Assembly (NCBI RefSeq): GCF_003075375.1
Contig: NZ_QDFT01000004.1
Coordinates: forward strand, 1-64,000
Direction: 5' to 3'
Length of the DNA stretch: 64,000 nt
DNA from: Microbacterium testaceum
GTDB taxonomy: Bacteria > Actinomycetota > Actinomycetes > Actinomycetales > Microbacteriaceae
Below, in pieces: positions 17,423-26,900 of the stretch; within the stretch, counting starts at the first letter, position 1; every line of letters starts with the position of its first letter. The notes under the pieces were generated by a model. That model had not been told where the DNA came from. It did not search any database and saw nothing but the letters and a program-made list of their open reading frames with translations. The translations under genes and the position numbers were made by a program.

Positions 17423-18817
17423 TCAGATGGTGCGCGCGTTCAGACGCGCCAGCAGCAGCGCTTCGGAGACCAGAGCGTTGCGGAAGGTCTCGAGATGCAG
17501 CGACTCGTTCGGGCTATGCGCCCGCGCGTGGGGGTCCTCGACCCCCGTCACGAGGATCTGCGCCGCGGGGAACTCGCGCACAAGGTCGGAGATGAACGGG
17601 ATCGAACCGCCGATGCCGACGTCGACCGCGTCCACGCCGTAGCCGTCGGCGAACGCCGCCCGCGCCTCTTCGACGGCCCAGCCGCTCGTGTCGACGAGGA
17701 ACGAATCGCCGCAGTCGATGTCGGTGAACTCGAGCCGAGCGCCGAACGGCGCGTGCGCGCGCAGGTGCTTCTCGACGGCGGCGAAGGCCTCTTCGGCATC
17801 CTGGCCCGGGGCGACGCGCGCGCTGATGACGACGCTCGTCTGCGGGGCCAGGGTGTTGGACGCGGCCTCGACGGGAGTGGCATCCCATCCCGTGACGGTG
17901 ATCGACGGCTTGTTCCAGATCCGGCTGAGGATCGAGTCGCGACCGATCGGGGTCACCCCCTCGAGGAGGCCGGATTCAGCCCGCAGCGTGGCCTCGTCGT
18001 ACGGGGGCGTCGCCGCGTCGCGCACCGCGAGCCCCTCGACCGCCACGGCTCCGTCGTCGTCCCACAGGGTGGCGAGGAGCTTGACGGTGGCGAGCATGGC
18101 ATCCGGAACAGCACCGCCCATCATCCCCGAGTGCGAGGCGTGCTCGAGGGTGCGCACGGTCAGCGTGAAGCGGGCGTTTCCGCGCAGCGACACGGTGAGC
18201 CCGGGGGTGCGCTCGTCCCAGTTGCCGGAGTCGGCCACGACGATGACGTCGGAGCGCAGCACGTCGAGGTTGTCCGAGAGGAACTGCCCGAACGAGCGCG
18301 AGCCGTATTCCTCCTCGCCCTCGATGAAGACGGCGATTCCGAGGTCGAGGTCGTCGCCGAGCACCTCGGCGATCGCGCGGACGGCGCCGACGTGGGCCAT
18401 GACGCCGGCCTTGTCATCCGCCGCGCCGCGGCCGTACAGGCGACCGTCGCGGACGGTGGGCTCGAATGGGGGCGAATCCCAGAGGGCCTCGTCGCCGGGG
18501 GGCTGGACGTCGTGATGGGCGTACAGCAGCACCGTGGGTCGGCCGTTGCGCGCGGCGCGGGTCGCGAGGACCGCGGGCTGACCGATCTCGTCGGTTCCGG
18601 GGATGGCGGCGCGCTTGATCTCGACGGAGTCGAAGACGCCGGTACCGCGCAGCAGGGCGGCGACGGCGTCCGCGCTCTGCACCAGCGCGTTCTGGTCGAA
18701 AGCGGGCCAGGCGATCGAGGGGATGCGGACGAGGGAGCCGAGATCGGCGAGGGCGGCGGGGATTCCGGCGTCGGCTGCTTTTTGCACAGCTTCCTGCCGG
18801 GACAGGTCGAGGGTCAT
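17423..18817 (-). CDS. M20 family dipeptidase/metallopeptidase
   Basis: This 464-residue zinc peptidase of the M20 (PepV/CNDP-like) group has the first ligand set in LLYAHHDVQPPGD (about 92), the bridging Asp in GRGAADDKAG (about 125), the catalytic and metal Glu in EGEEEYGS (about 160), and a late His in DPHARAHSPNESLH (about 430). A lid/dimerisation domain (HASHSGMMGG, about 225) is inserted. It cleaves dipeptides or related amides in the cytosol; specificity is unknown. The ATG at 18817 is preceded 7 nt upstream by TAAGAT, so the mRNA may be leaderless. Confidence 0.9.
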   Translation of the reverse strand: MTLDLSRQEAVQKAADAGIPAALADLGSLVRIPSIAWPAFDQNALVQSADAVAALLRGTGVFDSVEIKRAAIPGTDEIGQPAVLATRAARNGRPTVLLYAHHDVQPPGDEALWDSPPFEPTVRDGRLYGRGAADDKAGVMAHVGAVRAIAEVLGDDLDLGIAVFIEGEEEYGSRSFGQFLSDNLDVLRSDVIVVADSGNWDERTPGLTVSLRGNARFTLTVRTLEHASHSGMMGGAVPDAMLATVKLLATLWDDDGAVAVEGLAVRDAATPPYDEATLRAESGLLEGVTPIGRDSILSRIWNKPSITVTGWDATPVEAASNTLAPQTSVVISARVAPGQDAEEAFAAVEKHLRAHAPFGARLEFTDIDCGDSFLVDTSGWAVEEARAAFADGYGVDAVDVGIGGSIPFISDLVREFPAAQILVTGVEDPHARAHSPNESLHLETFRNALVSEALLLARLNARTI

Positions 18818-18822
18818 GCGGG

Positions 18823-18830
18823 TAATCTTA
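18823..18830. promoter_or_regulatory. Overlapping divergent -10 elements, M20 gene and DUF3043 gene
   Basis: The 46-bp gap holds TAATCT on the plus strand (18823-18828), for the DUF3043 gene, and TAAGAT on the minus strand (18825-18830), 7 nt before the M20 ATG. The two hexamers overlap by 4 bp, so only one polymerase could open this site at a time. Confidence 0.45.
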
Positions 18831-18863
18831 AGTCTCCCGATCAGCGAATCACCGAGGTTTCCC

Positions 18864-19436
18864 GTGGCCAAGTCCCCCGCCCCCGCCCCCAACGACACCC
18901 CCGTCGATCCGACGGAGCTCGGATCGGGCAAGGGCCGTGCGACCCCGTCGCGCGCCGAGCAGGAAGCCGCGCGCAAGCGTCCCCTGGTGCCTGACACCAA
19001 AGAGGCCAAGGCCCGCGCGCGCGCCGAACTCGCCGCGCAGCGCGAGAAGGCCCGTATCGGCATGGCCGCCGGCGAGGAGCGCTACCTGCCCGTCCGCGAC
19101 CGCGGGCCCCAGCGCCGGTTCGCCCGTGACTTCGTGGATGCCGGCTGGCACCTGGGCGAGGGCGTCATGCCGTTCATGGTGCTCGTCATCGTCGCCACGC
19201 TCATCCCCGTCGCGTTCTTCCAGTACTGGTCGTTCGTGGCGCTGTGGATCTTCATTCTCTTCGTCGTCGGCGACATGATCATCACCTCGATCCGCGTCAA
19301 GCGCGCGGCGAAGGAGAAGTTCGGCGAGACCCGTCTCGAGAAGGGCCTCGGGTGGTACGCGGCGATGCGCACGGTGCAGATGCGCTTCATGCGCCTGCCC
19401 AAGGCGCAGGTCAAGCGCGGTCAGTACCCGGTCTGA
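18864..19436 (+). CDS. DUF3043 domain membrane protein
   Basis: This 190-residue protein has a basic, Lys/Arg- and Ala-rich N-terminal half with RPLVPDTKEAKARARAEL (about 40-57), then two adjacent membrane helices (about 100-135) and a basic C-terminal tail. This is the layout of DUF3043, an actinobacterial family of unknown function. The GTG at 18864 is preferred because ACCGAGG precedes it by about 6 nt. It is divergent from the M20 peptidase gene and ends at a convergent terminator. Confidence 0.8.
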   Translation: MAKSPAPAPNDTPVDPTELGSGKGRATPSRAEQEAARKRPLVPDTKEAKARARAELAAQREKARIGMAAGEERYLPVRDRGPQRRFARDFVDAGWHLGEGVMPFMVLVIVATLIPVAFFQYWSFVALWIFILFVVGDMIITSIRVKRAAKEKFGETRLEKGLGWYAAMRTVQMRFMRLPKAQVKRGQYPV

Positions 19437-19450
19437 TCCGGAATCCTCGC

Positions 19451-19480
19451 GAAGCGGCGCGCCCTCGGGCGCGCCGCTTC
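19451..19480. terminator. Convergent terminator between the DUF3043 gene and pyrD
   Basis: A perfect 14-bp inverted repeat (arms 19451-19464 and 19467-19480; two bases of it close the loop) lies between the converging stops and is followed by T-rich sequence on the plus strand. Confidence 0.8.
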
Positions 19481-19489
19481 TGCGTGGGC

Positions 19490-20512
19490 TCACCCGCGAG
19501 CGAGACCGCGGTTGATCTGTCGGGCCCAGAGGGGGCCGCGGTAGAGGAAGCCCGTATACCCCTGGACCAGGGTGGCCCCGGCCGCCAGGCGCTCGCGCAC
19601 GTCATCGGCGGTCTCGACTCCCCCGGCCGAGATGACGACGAACTCCGCCGGAACGGCCGCCCGGACCAGTCGCAGCACCTCGATCGCGCGCGCCTTCAGC
19701 GGGGCACCGGACAGGCCACCCGCCCCCATGCCCTCGACCTGGGCCGCCGGGGTCGACAGTCCCGCACGGTCGATCGTGCTGTTGGTGGCGATGATGCCGG
19801 CCAATCCGGCGTCGACGGCCAGGCGGGCGATGTCGCCCACCTCGTCGTCCGCCAGGTCCGGCGCGATCTTGACCAGCAGCGGCGTCCGCCCCGCCGCCTC
19901 GCGCACGGCCGTCAGCAGGGGACGCAGCGTCTCGACGGCCTGCAGACCGCGCAGACCGGGGGTGTTCGGAGACGAGACGTTGACCACCAGGTAGTCCGCG
20001 AGGGGAGCGAGCAGCCGCGCGCTGCGGACGTAGTCGGTGGTGGCATCCTCGACCGCGACCACCCGGCTCTTGCCGATGTTCACTCCGATCACGGGGCGAC
20101 GACGTGCGCGCCGGAGACGACGCAGACGCGCCGCGGCCACGGCCGCGCCCTCGTTGTTGAAGCCCATCCGGTTGATGACCGCGCGGTCCGCCACGAGCCG
20201 GAAGAGACGAGGCTTGGGGTTGCCCGGCTGCGGCAGGGCGGTCACCGTACCCACCTCGACGTGCCCGAAGCCCAGGGCGCCCAGGCCCCGCCCCATGGTC
20301 ACGTTCTTGTCGAAGCCGGCGGCGACGCCGAAGGGCGAGTCGAAGCGCAGACCCAGCGCCTCGACGCCGAGACCCGGCGCGGGCGCGGTGAAGCGGCGGA
20401 CGACGGATGCCACCGGCTCGACGCCGGCGACCCGGATGACGAACGCCCCCAGGTGGTGGGCGAACTCGGGGTCGAAGCGGGTGAGGACCGTGCGGAACAG
20501 GAGGGGATACAT
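19490..20512 (-). CDS. pyrD: Dihydroorotate dehydrogenase, quinone-dependent
   Basis: The enzyme oxidises dihydroorotate to orotate with quinone as acceptor in pyrimidine synthesis. The 340-residue class 2 enzyme has the membrane-associated N-terminal helices, the FMN/phosphate segments FGVAAGFDKNVTMGRGL (about 62) and EVGTVTALPQPGNPKPR, the catalytic Ser in NVSSPNTPGLR (about 168) and the late ISAGGVET. The ATG at 20512 is preferred over upstream starts that overlap nrdR. It is third in hisD-nrdR-pyrD, 10 bp after nrdR. Confidence 0.95.
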   Translation of the reverse strand: MYPLLFRTVLTRFDPEFAHHLGAFVIRVAGVEPVASVVRRFTAPAPGLGVEALGLRFDSPFGVAAGFDKNVTMGRGLGALGFGHVEVGTVTALPQPGNPKPRLFRLVADRAVINRMGFNNEGAAVAAARLRRLRRARRRPVIGVNIGKSRVVAVEDATTDYVRSARLLAPLADYLVVNVSSPNTPGLRGLQAVETLRPLLTAVREAAGRTPLLVKIAPDLADDEVGDIARLAVDAGLAGIIATNSTIDRAGLSTPAAQVEGMGAGGLSGAPLKARAIEVLRLVRAAVPAEFVVISAGGVETADDVRERLAAGATLVQGYTGFLYRGPLWARQINRGLARG

Positions 20513-20522
20513 CCCCGCCAGG

Positions 20523-21008
20523 CTACTGGACCGCGCCACCCTCGACACTCCTCGCGCGCGCGGCGTGATCGGCCCGCAGCTGCGCGATCGCGGCGTCGAA
20601 ATCATCGAGCGAGTCGAAGGCCTGATAGACGCTGGCGAAGCGCAGGTAGGCCACCTCGTCGAGCTCGCGCAGGGGACCGAGGATCGACAGGCCGATCTCG
20701 TTCGCCTCGATCTGCGACGACCCGGTCTGGCGGATCGCCTCTTCGACCTGCTGCGCCAGGACCGCCAGGTCGGCATCCGTCACCGGTCGCCCCTGGCACG
20801 CCTTGCGCACCCCCGACATGACCTTCTCGCGACTGAAAGGCTCGACGACGCCCGACCGTTTGATCACGTTGAGGCTCGCGGTCTCGACGGTCGAGAAGCG
20901 ACCGCCGCACTTGGGGCACTGTCGACGACGGCGGATGCTGAGACCGTCGTCGCTCGTGCGCGAATCGATGACGCGCGAGTCGGGGTTGCGGCAGAAGGGG
21001 CAGTGCAT
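20523..21008 (-). CDS. nrdR: Transcriptional repressor NrdR
   Basis: NrdR represses ribonucleotide reductase genes according to dATP/ATP level. The 161-residue protein has the zinc ribbon MHCPFC...CPKCG (residues 1-35), the ATP-cone (about 48-138) with [16 protein letters not shown], and a variable tail. It sits between hisD and pyrD, 9 bp after hisD. No ribonucleotide reductase gene is in the window, so its targets lie elsewhere. Confidence 0.95.
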   Translation of the reverse strand: MHCPFCRNPDSRVIDSRTSDDGLSIRRRRQCPKCGGRFSTVETASLNVIKRSGVVEPFSREKVMSGVRKACQGRPVTDADLAVLAQQVEEAIRQTGSSQIEANEIGLSILGPLRELDEVAYLRFASVYQAFDSLDDFDAAIAQLRADHAARARSVEGGAVQ

Positions 21009-21017
21009 GACGGCGCC

Positions 21018-22319
21018 TCAGGCCTCGAAACGTGCGGTGACGGCCTCGCCGTGCGCCGGGAGCGCCTCGGCCTCGGCGAGGGTGACGATCGCGTCCTTCA
21101 CCCGGTACAGCGCCTCACGGTCGTACTGCACGACCTGCTGCGGACGCAGGAAGGTCGCCGCGGACAGCCCCGCGCTGTACCGGGCCTGTCCCCCGGTCGG
21201 TAGGACGTGGTTGCTGCCGGCCAGGTAGTCGCCGAGACTCACCGGCGTGTAGGGGCCGACGAAGACCGCCCCCGCGTTGACGAAGTCCTCGGGACGCGGG
21301 TCGGCGAGGTGGAGCTCGAGGTGCTCGGGCGCGTAGGCGTTGCTGAACGCCGTCGCCTGGGCGAGGTCGTCGACGAGCACGACGGCCGACTGGGGACCGT
21401 GGAAGGCCGCCGTCACGCGTTCGCTGTGCCGCGTCGCCTCCACGCGCGCGGGCAGCGCCGCCTGGACGGCCTCGGCGAGGGCGGCGGAGTCGGTCACGAG
21501 CACGGCCGAGGCCTGCTCGTCGTGCTCGGCCTGGCTCACCAGGTCGACCGCGACGAGGTCGGGGGTCGCGGAGTCGTCGGCCACGATGAGGATCTCGGTC
21601 GCGCCCGCCTCGGAGTCGGTGCCGACGCGGCCCGCGACGGCGCGCTTGGCCGAGGCGACGAAGTTGTTGCCCGGACCCGTGACGACGTCGACCGGGTCGA
21701 GCTCGATCTCGGCGACACCGTGGGCGAAGGCGCCGATCGCGCCGGCACCGCCCATGGCGTAGACCTCGGTCACGCCGAGCAGACGCGCGGCGGCGAGGAT
21801 GACGGGGTGAACGCGTCCGCCGAACGCCGCCTGCGGCGGAGACGCGAGGGCGACCTCGCGCACGCCCGCGACCTGGGCGGGGACGACGTTCATCACCACG
21901 CTGGAGGGGTACACGGCCTTGCCGCCCGGGACGTACAGACCCACCCGCCGCACCGGCTGCCACCGCTGCGTCACGCGGGCGCCGTCGGAGAGCTCGGTGA
22001 CGGTCGGAGCGGGGACCTGAGCTGCGGATGCCGTGCGCACCCGGTCGATGGCCTCGTCCAGGGCCGCGCGGATGGCGGGATCCAGATCGCGCAGGGCCTC
22101 GTCGAGGTGCGCGGCGGGGACGCGGATGGCGTGGTCGCTCACGCGGTCGAAACGCGCCGCCTGCTCGCGCAGCGCCTCTTCGCCCCGGCGGGCGACGTCG
22201 TCGACGAGACGCGCCGCCGTCGCCAGCGCCTCGTCGCGAGCGGCATCCGCTCGGGGGACGACGGCGAGGAGCTCGGCCGGCGAGAGCACGCGGCCGCGGA
22301 GATCGATCGTGCGAAGCAT
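21018..22319 (-). CDS. hisD: Histidinol dehydrogenase
   Basis: HisD makes histidine from histidinol in two NAD-linked, zinc-dependent oxidations. The 433-residue chain has GLYVPGGKAVYPSSVVMN (about 126), the VTGPGNNFVASAKRAV NAD loop (about 214) and the zinc and catalytic residues in VSQAEHDEQASA (about 261) and YAPEHLELH (about 330). Length is normal. The ATG at 22319 lies exactly 6 nt after TAGCCT. It heads hisD-nrdR-pyrD; the other his genes are not here. Confidence 0.95.
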   Translation of the reverse strand: MLRTIDLRGRVLSPAELLAVVPRADAARDEALATAARLVDDVARRGEEALREQAARFDRVSDHAIRVPAAHLDEALRDLDPAIRAALDEAIDRVRTASAAQVPAPTVTELSDGARVTQRWQPVRRVGLYVPGGKAVYPSSVVMNVVPAQVAGVREVALASPPQAAFGGRVHPVILAAARLLGVTEVYAMGGAGAIGAFAHGVAEIELDPVDVVTGPGNNFVASAKRAVAGRVGTDSEAGATEILIVADDSATPDLVAVDLVSQAEHDEQASAVLVTDSAALAEAVQAALPARVEATRHSERVTAAFHGPQSAVVLVDDLAQATAFSNAYAPEHLELHLADPRPEDFVNAGAVFVGPYTPVSLGDYLAGSNHVLPTGGQARYSAGLSAATFLRPQQVVQYDREALYRVKDAIVTLAEAEALPAHGEAVTARFEA

Positions 22320-22325
22320 TGCTCC

Positions 22326-22331
22326 AGGCTA
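22326..22331 (-). promoter_or_regulatory. Leaderless -10 element of hisD
   Basis: TAGCCT on the minus strand is followed by GGAGCA and the ATG at 22319. GGAG could also act as a close ribosome site if transcription started further up. Confidence 0.5.
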
Positions 22332-22340
22332 CCGGCCCCC

Positions 22341-22374
22341 TGCGAGCCGCCTCGCGCGATGCGGGCGGCTCGCA
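22341..22374 (-). terminator. Terminator of the His-rich membrane protein gene
   Basis: Perfect 11-bp arms (22341-22351 and 22364-22374) with a 12-nt loop lie 9 bp after the stop and upstream of the hisD -10. Confidence 0.7.
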
Positions 22375-22382
22375 GGCGGTGC

Positions 22383-23849
22383 TCAGCCGCGGGTGACGCC
22401 CGAGACGTCGTGCAGGTAGCCGATGCGGCCGTCGTCGTGACGCACGACGAAGGTCTCGCCGCGGTCCTCGACGACGAGCGCCCACGCCGTGGGTCCGATG
22501 TGGAAGATCGGCGTGCCGTAGTCGTCGACGATCTCGCGCTGCTCGGGCGCCAGGGCCCAGAACGCCTGCGCGTGCGGGTGGTCGTCACGACCGTGGTCCG
22601 CCCGATCGTCCTGTTCGCGCGCGCTCTCGCGACGGTCGTGCTCCGACGTTCGCAGCGGCGCGAAGATGTCGGTGTCGTTGTCGTCCTCGTCGGTCGAGGC
22701 GCTCGACCGGTCGTGGTCGGACCGGTCTTCGTGGCGGGTGGGGAGAACGCTCGTGCGCGGTTCCGCGTCGTCGTGGGACAGGTCGGTCGAGCCGGTGTAG
22801 CTGCCCGGGACGGGGGCGTCATCGGCATGCGCCGTCGCGCCGTGGGCCGTGGCGTCGTGCGCCGTCGCGCCGTGGGCCGTGGCGTCGTGCGGCGTGGCGT
22901 GGTGGGCCGTGCCGTCGTGCGCCGGGGCGTCGTGCGCGGCGGCGGACGCCGCGGAGGTGCGCGGGGCGCGCGGGGTCCGGGGCCGCGCGACCACGGGGCC
23001 GATGGGCCGCGCGTTGCGGTGGGCGGGGACGTCCTCGCGATCGCGGAAGTCACGCGAGAAGGGCGGGATGAAGGGCGCGAACACGGTCAGGACGACACCG
23101 GCGAGAAGCACGACGGCCTCGACCCAGATGACCCACGAGCGCGTCCAGATACCGGTTTCGCTGAAGACGGCCACGGTGTCCCACACCCAGGCGATCCACA
23201 CGAGAGCGGCGACGGTGAAGGCGACCGAGGCGAACTGGTCGATGCCGAGCGAGCCGACGCGGCGGATTCCCTGCGGCGAGAGGCGCCGCAGCACGATGAG
23301 GCCGACCGCGACGGTCGGCAGGGCCGCGGCGGGGATCCACCAGAGTCCCGACAGCCACACGTTGGCACCGCCGATCAGGACCCCGGAGGGCGAATCGAGG
23401 ATGTTCGTGCGGAAGAACGAGACGAAGAAGGCGACGACCCACGCCCCGAGAAGGGCGACCTCGCGGATCGAGAACGGACCCACGCCGTAGTTGGGCCCGT
23501 CCGCGGCGCGCCGCGCGCCGTGCGCTGCGGTGCCGTCGTGATCCACGTCGTGGGTCGCCGAGGCTGCGTTGGCGTGCGCCGAAGCGGGCACGGAGGAGCC
23601 GGCGCGTCCGCGGGCTCCGGTCGGGGCCGAGGTCGCGGAGGAGCCGACACGGTCGGAGTCGTCGACGGCGCCGGTGTCGTGCACGTCGGCTTCGACGCCC
23701 TCGCGCTCGAGCGCGGAACGGTCGAAGGGGGAACGGTCGTGGGGGGAACGCACGGCGTTCGAGTCGTCACGTCGATCCTCGTCGCGCGCGAAACCGTCCG
23801 ACACGGGCGCGTCGGACGCGGAGTCGTGGTGGGGGGTCTGATCGGTCAC
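22383..23849 (-). CDS. Uncharacterised four-helix membrane protein with His-rich repeat region
   Basis: I do not recognise a family beyond a generic actinobacterial integral membrane protein. The 488 residues divide into an acidic, His/Asp-rich N-terminal region (about 1-125), four membrane helices (about 133-285), a disordered region with AHDAT/AHGAT pentapeptides (about 305-340), a charged stretch, and a conserved-looking C-terminal segment with PIFHIGPTAWALVVEDRGE and RIGYLHDVSGV. The GTG at 23849 has AAAGGA about 6 nt before it, and TAGGAT at 23887-23892 is a fitting -10. The gene is monocistronic, between dnaE and hisD. The His repeats could bind metal, but nothing else supports that. 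Confidence 0.75.
   Translation of the reverse strand: MTDQTPHHDSASDAPVSDGFARDEDRRDDSNAVRSPHDRSPFDRSALEREGVEADVHDTGAVDDSDRVGSSATSAPTGARGRAGSSVPASAHANAASATHDVDHDGTAAHGARRAADGPNYGVGPFSIREVALLGAWVVAFFVSFFRTNILDSPSGVLIGGANVWLSGLWWIPAAALPTVAVGLIVLRRLSPQGIRRVGSLGIDQFASVAFTVAALVWIAWVWDTVAVFSETGIWTRSWVIWVEAVVLLAGVVLTVFAPFIPPFSRDFRDREDVPAHRNARPIGPVVARPRTPRAPRTSAASAAAHDAPAHDGTAHHATPHDATAHGATAHDATAHGATAHADDAPVPGSYTGSTDLSHDDAEPRTSVLPTRHEDRSDHDRSSASTDEDDNDTDIFAPLRTSEHDRRESAREQDDRADHGRDDHPHAQAFWALAPEQREIVDDYGTPIFHIGPTAWALVVEDRGETFVVRHDDGRIGYLHDVSGVTRG
22831..22935 (-). repeat. 30-bp tandem repeat encoding AHDAT/AHGAT
   Basis: Positions 22831-22860 and 22861-22890 are identical 30-bp units. A diverged third unit (22891-22920) and half a unit (22921-22935) follow. 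The period is two pentapeptides. It sits in the disordered part of the membrane protein and could vary in copy number by slippage. Confidence 0.85.
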
Positions 23850-23886
23850 GGTGGTCCTTTCACCAGGGGCGCCGCAGCGCCCGGTC

Positions 23887-23892
23887 ATCCTA
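23887..23892 (-). promoter_or_regulatory. -10 element of the His-rich membrane protein gene
   Basis: TAGGAT on the minus strand predicts a start near 23880 and a leader of about 31 nt that carries the AAAGGA ribosome site. Confidence 0.45.
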
Positions 23893-23893
23893 A

Positions 23894-23918
23894 CCAGCGG
23901 GTGTTCTGCATCCGCTGG
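23894..23918 (-). terminator. Candidate terminator of dnaE
   Basis: CCAGCGG/CCGCTGG arms with an 11-nt loop lie 40 bp after the dnaE stop. The stem is short, so confidence is moderate. Confidence 0.5.
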
Positions 23919-23957
23919 GGTTGTGACGATGACGTACGGGGGGAAACGGGGCGGGCG

Positions 23958-26900
23958 TCAGCCGAGGCAGTTCGGGCCGAGCAGACCCTTGAGCTCTCCG
24001 AACAGGTCCGCGGTCACGCGGACCGGCATCGGCACCTCGAAGACCTTCGCAGAGCCCCCCTTGTGGAGCTTCAGCACCACCTCGGTCGACCCCGCGTGAC
24101 GGCGCAGCATGTGCGCGAGTTCGCCGACCAGCGCCTCGTTCGCGCGCTGCTCGGGCACGACGAGCGTGAGACCGCCGGTCTCGTCGAGACCCTCGAGATC
24201 CGGGGCGAACGCGCTCTGCGCGTGCAGGTTGAGGCCGTCGTCGCGCCGCGACACCCGGCCGCGGACGACGAGGATCGAGTCGGCCTGCAGGACGGGAGCG
24301 AACTCGGCGTAGGTCTTGCCCATGAACATCACGGTCACCTCGCCGTTGAAGTCCTCGACGGTGACCATGCCGTACGGGTTGCCGCTCTGCTTCGCGACGC
24401 GGTGCTGCACGCTGGTGAGAAGACCCGCGACCGTGACCTGGTCGCCGTCCTGCACGTCCTCGGACGCGAGCAGGTCGTGGATCGACGTCGACGCGTGCTT
24501 GGCCAACGGGACCTCGAGACCCGCGAGCGGATGATCGGACACGTACAGGCCGAGCATCTCGCGCTCGAAGGCGAGCTTGTCCTTCTTGGTCCACTCGGGC
24601 CGCTCCGGCACCTTGACGACCTGTTGCGGTTCGTCCCACAGCGAGTCGAAGTCGAAGCCGACCTCGCCGTTGGCCTCGCGCCGCTTGTCGAGCACCGCTC
24701 CCTCGCAGGCGTCCTCGTGCACCTCGACGAGAGCGCGGCGCGTCGAGCCGAGCGAATCAAAGGCCCCCGCCTTGATGAGCGATTCGACGGTGCGCTTGTT
24801 GGCCACGTGCATCGGCACCTTGGACAGGAAGTCGTGGAACGAGGTGTACTTCGCCTCGTGCCGGGCCGCGACGATGCCGTCGACCACGTTGGTGCCGACG
24901 TTGCGGACCGCGCCGAGGCCGAAGCGGATGTCTTCGCCGACGGCGGCGAAGAAGCGGATCGACTCGTTCACGTCGGGCGGGAGCACCTTGATGCCCATGC
25001 GGCGGCACTCGTTGAGGTACACCGCCATCTTGTCCTTCGAGTCGCCGACGCTGGTGAGCAGCGCGGCCATGTACTCGGCGGGATAGTGCGCCTTGAGGTA
25101 CGCGGTCCAGTACGACACCAGGCCGTAGGCGGCCGTGTGCGCCTTGTTGAAGGCGTAGTCGGCGAACGACTCGAGCACCTTCCACAGCGTCTGCTGCGCG
25201 ACGTCACCGAACCCGCGCTCGGTCATACCGCCGAAGAAGATCTCTTTCTGCTTGTCGAGCTCGCTCTTCTTCTTCTTGCCCATCGCGCGGCGCAGCAGGT
25301 CGGCCTGACCGAGCGTGTACCCGGCCACCCGCTGGGCCACGGCCATCACCTGCTCCTGATAGACGATCAGGCCGTAGGTCGTGTCGAGGATGTCTGCCAG
25401 GGGCTCCTCGAGCTCGGGGTGGATCGGCTCGATCTCCTGCTGCTTGTTCTTGCGCAGCGCGTAATTGATGTGCGAGTTCACGCCCATCGGGCCAGGCCGG
25501 TACAGCGCCAGGACGGCCGAGATGTCCTCGAAGTTGTCGGGACGCATCAGGCGCAGCAGTGATCGCATCGGGCCGCCGTCGAGCTGGAACACACCGAGCG
25601 TGTCGCCGCGGGCGAGGAGCTCGTACGACGCCGCGTCGTCGAGGGCGAGATCCTCGAGCACGAGAGGATGACCGCGGTTGGCCTCGATGTTGTCGAGGGC
25701 GTCGTTGATGATGGTGAGGTTGCGCAGCCCCAGGAAGTCCATCTTGATGAGGCCGAGCGACTCGCACGCCGGGTAGTCGAACTGCGTGACGATCTGGCCG
25801 TCCTGCTCGCGGCGCATGATCGGGATGATGTCGATCAGCGGCTCGCTCGACATGATCACGCCGGCCGCGTGCACGCCCCACTGACGCTTGAGGTTCTCGA
25901 GCCCCAGCGCGGTGTCGAACACCGTCTTGGCCTCGGGGTCGGTCTCGATGAGCGTGCGGAACTCGCTCGCCTCTTTGTAGCGGGGGTGCTCGGGGTTGAA
26001 CATGCCGTCCAGCGGCATGTCTTTACCCATGACGGCGGGCGGCATGGCCTTGGTGAGCTTGTCACCCATGCTGAAGGGGAAACCGAGCACGCGCCCGGCG
26101 TCCTTGAGGGCCTGCTTGGCCTTGATGGTGCCGTACGTGACGATCTGCGCGACGCGCTCGTCGCCGTACTTCTCGGTGACGTACTGGATGACCTCGCCGC
26201 GACGGCGGTCGTCGAAGTCGACGTCGAAGTCGGGCATCGAGACGCGGTCGGGGTTGAGGAAGCGCTCGAAGATCAGACCGTGCTGCAGGGGGTCGAGATC
26301 GGTGATCTTCATGGCGTAGGCGACCATCGATCCCGCGCCCGAGCCGCGGCCGGGACCGACCCGGATGCCGTTGCGCTTAGCCCAGTTGATGAAGTCGGCG
26401 ACGACGAGGAAGTAACCGGGGAACCCCATCTGCAGGATGACGTCGGTCTCGTACTCGGCCTGCTTGCGCACGGCATCCGGGATGCCGTCGGGATAGCGAT
26501 CCTGCAGGCCGTTCTCGACCTCTTTGATCATCCAGCTGCCCTCGGTCTCGCCCGCGGGCACGGGGAAGCGGGGCATGTAGTTGGCCGAGGTGTCGAACTC
26601 GACCTCGCACCGCTCGGCGATGAGCAGCGTGTTGTCGCACGCCTCGGGGTTGTCGCGGAACACCTGACGCATCTCGGCGGGCGATTTGACGTAGTACCCG
26701 TCGCCGTCGAACTTGAAGCGCTTGGGGTCGTCGAGGGTCGAACCCGACTGCACGCACAGCAGCGCCGCGTGGCTCGTGGCGTCGTGCTGGTGCGTGTAGT
26801 GCAGGTCGTTGGTGCCGACCAGGGGGATGCCGAGGTCTTTCGAGATCCGGAGCAGATCGGTCATGACGCGACGCTCGATCGACAGGCCGTGGTCCATGAT

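Noticed and set aside
21207..25562. 1451-codon open frame on the plus strand opposite hisD, the membrane protein and dnaE
   Set aside because: Same reason: antisense to conserved genes, with no recognisable domain and biased composition.
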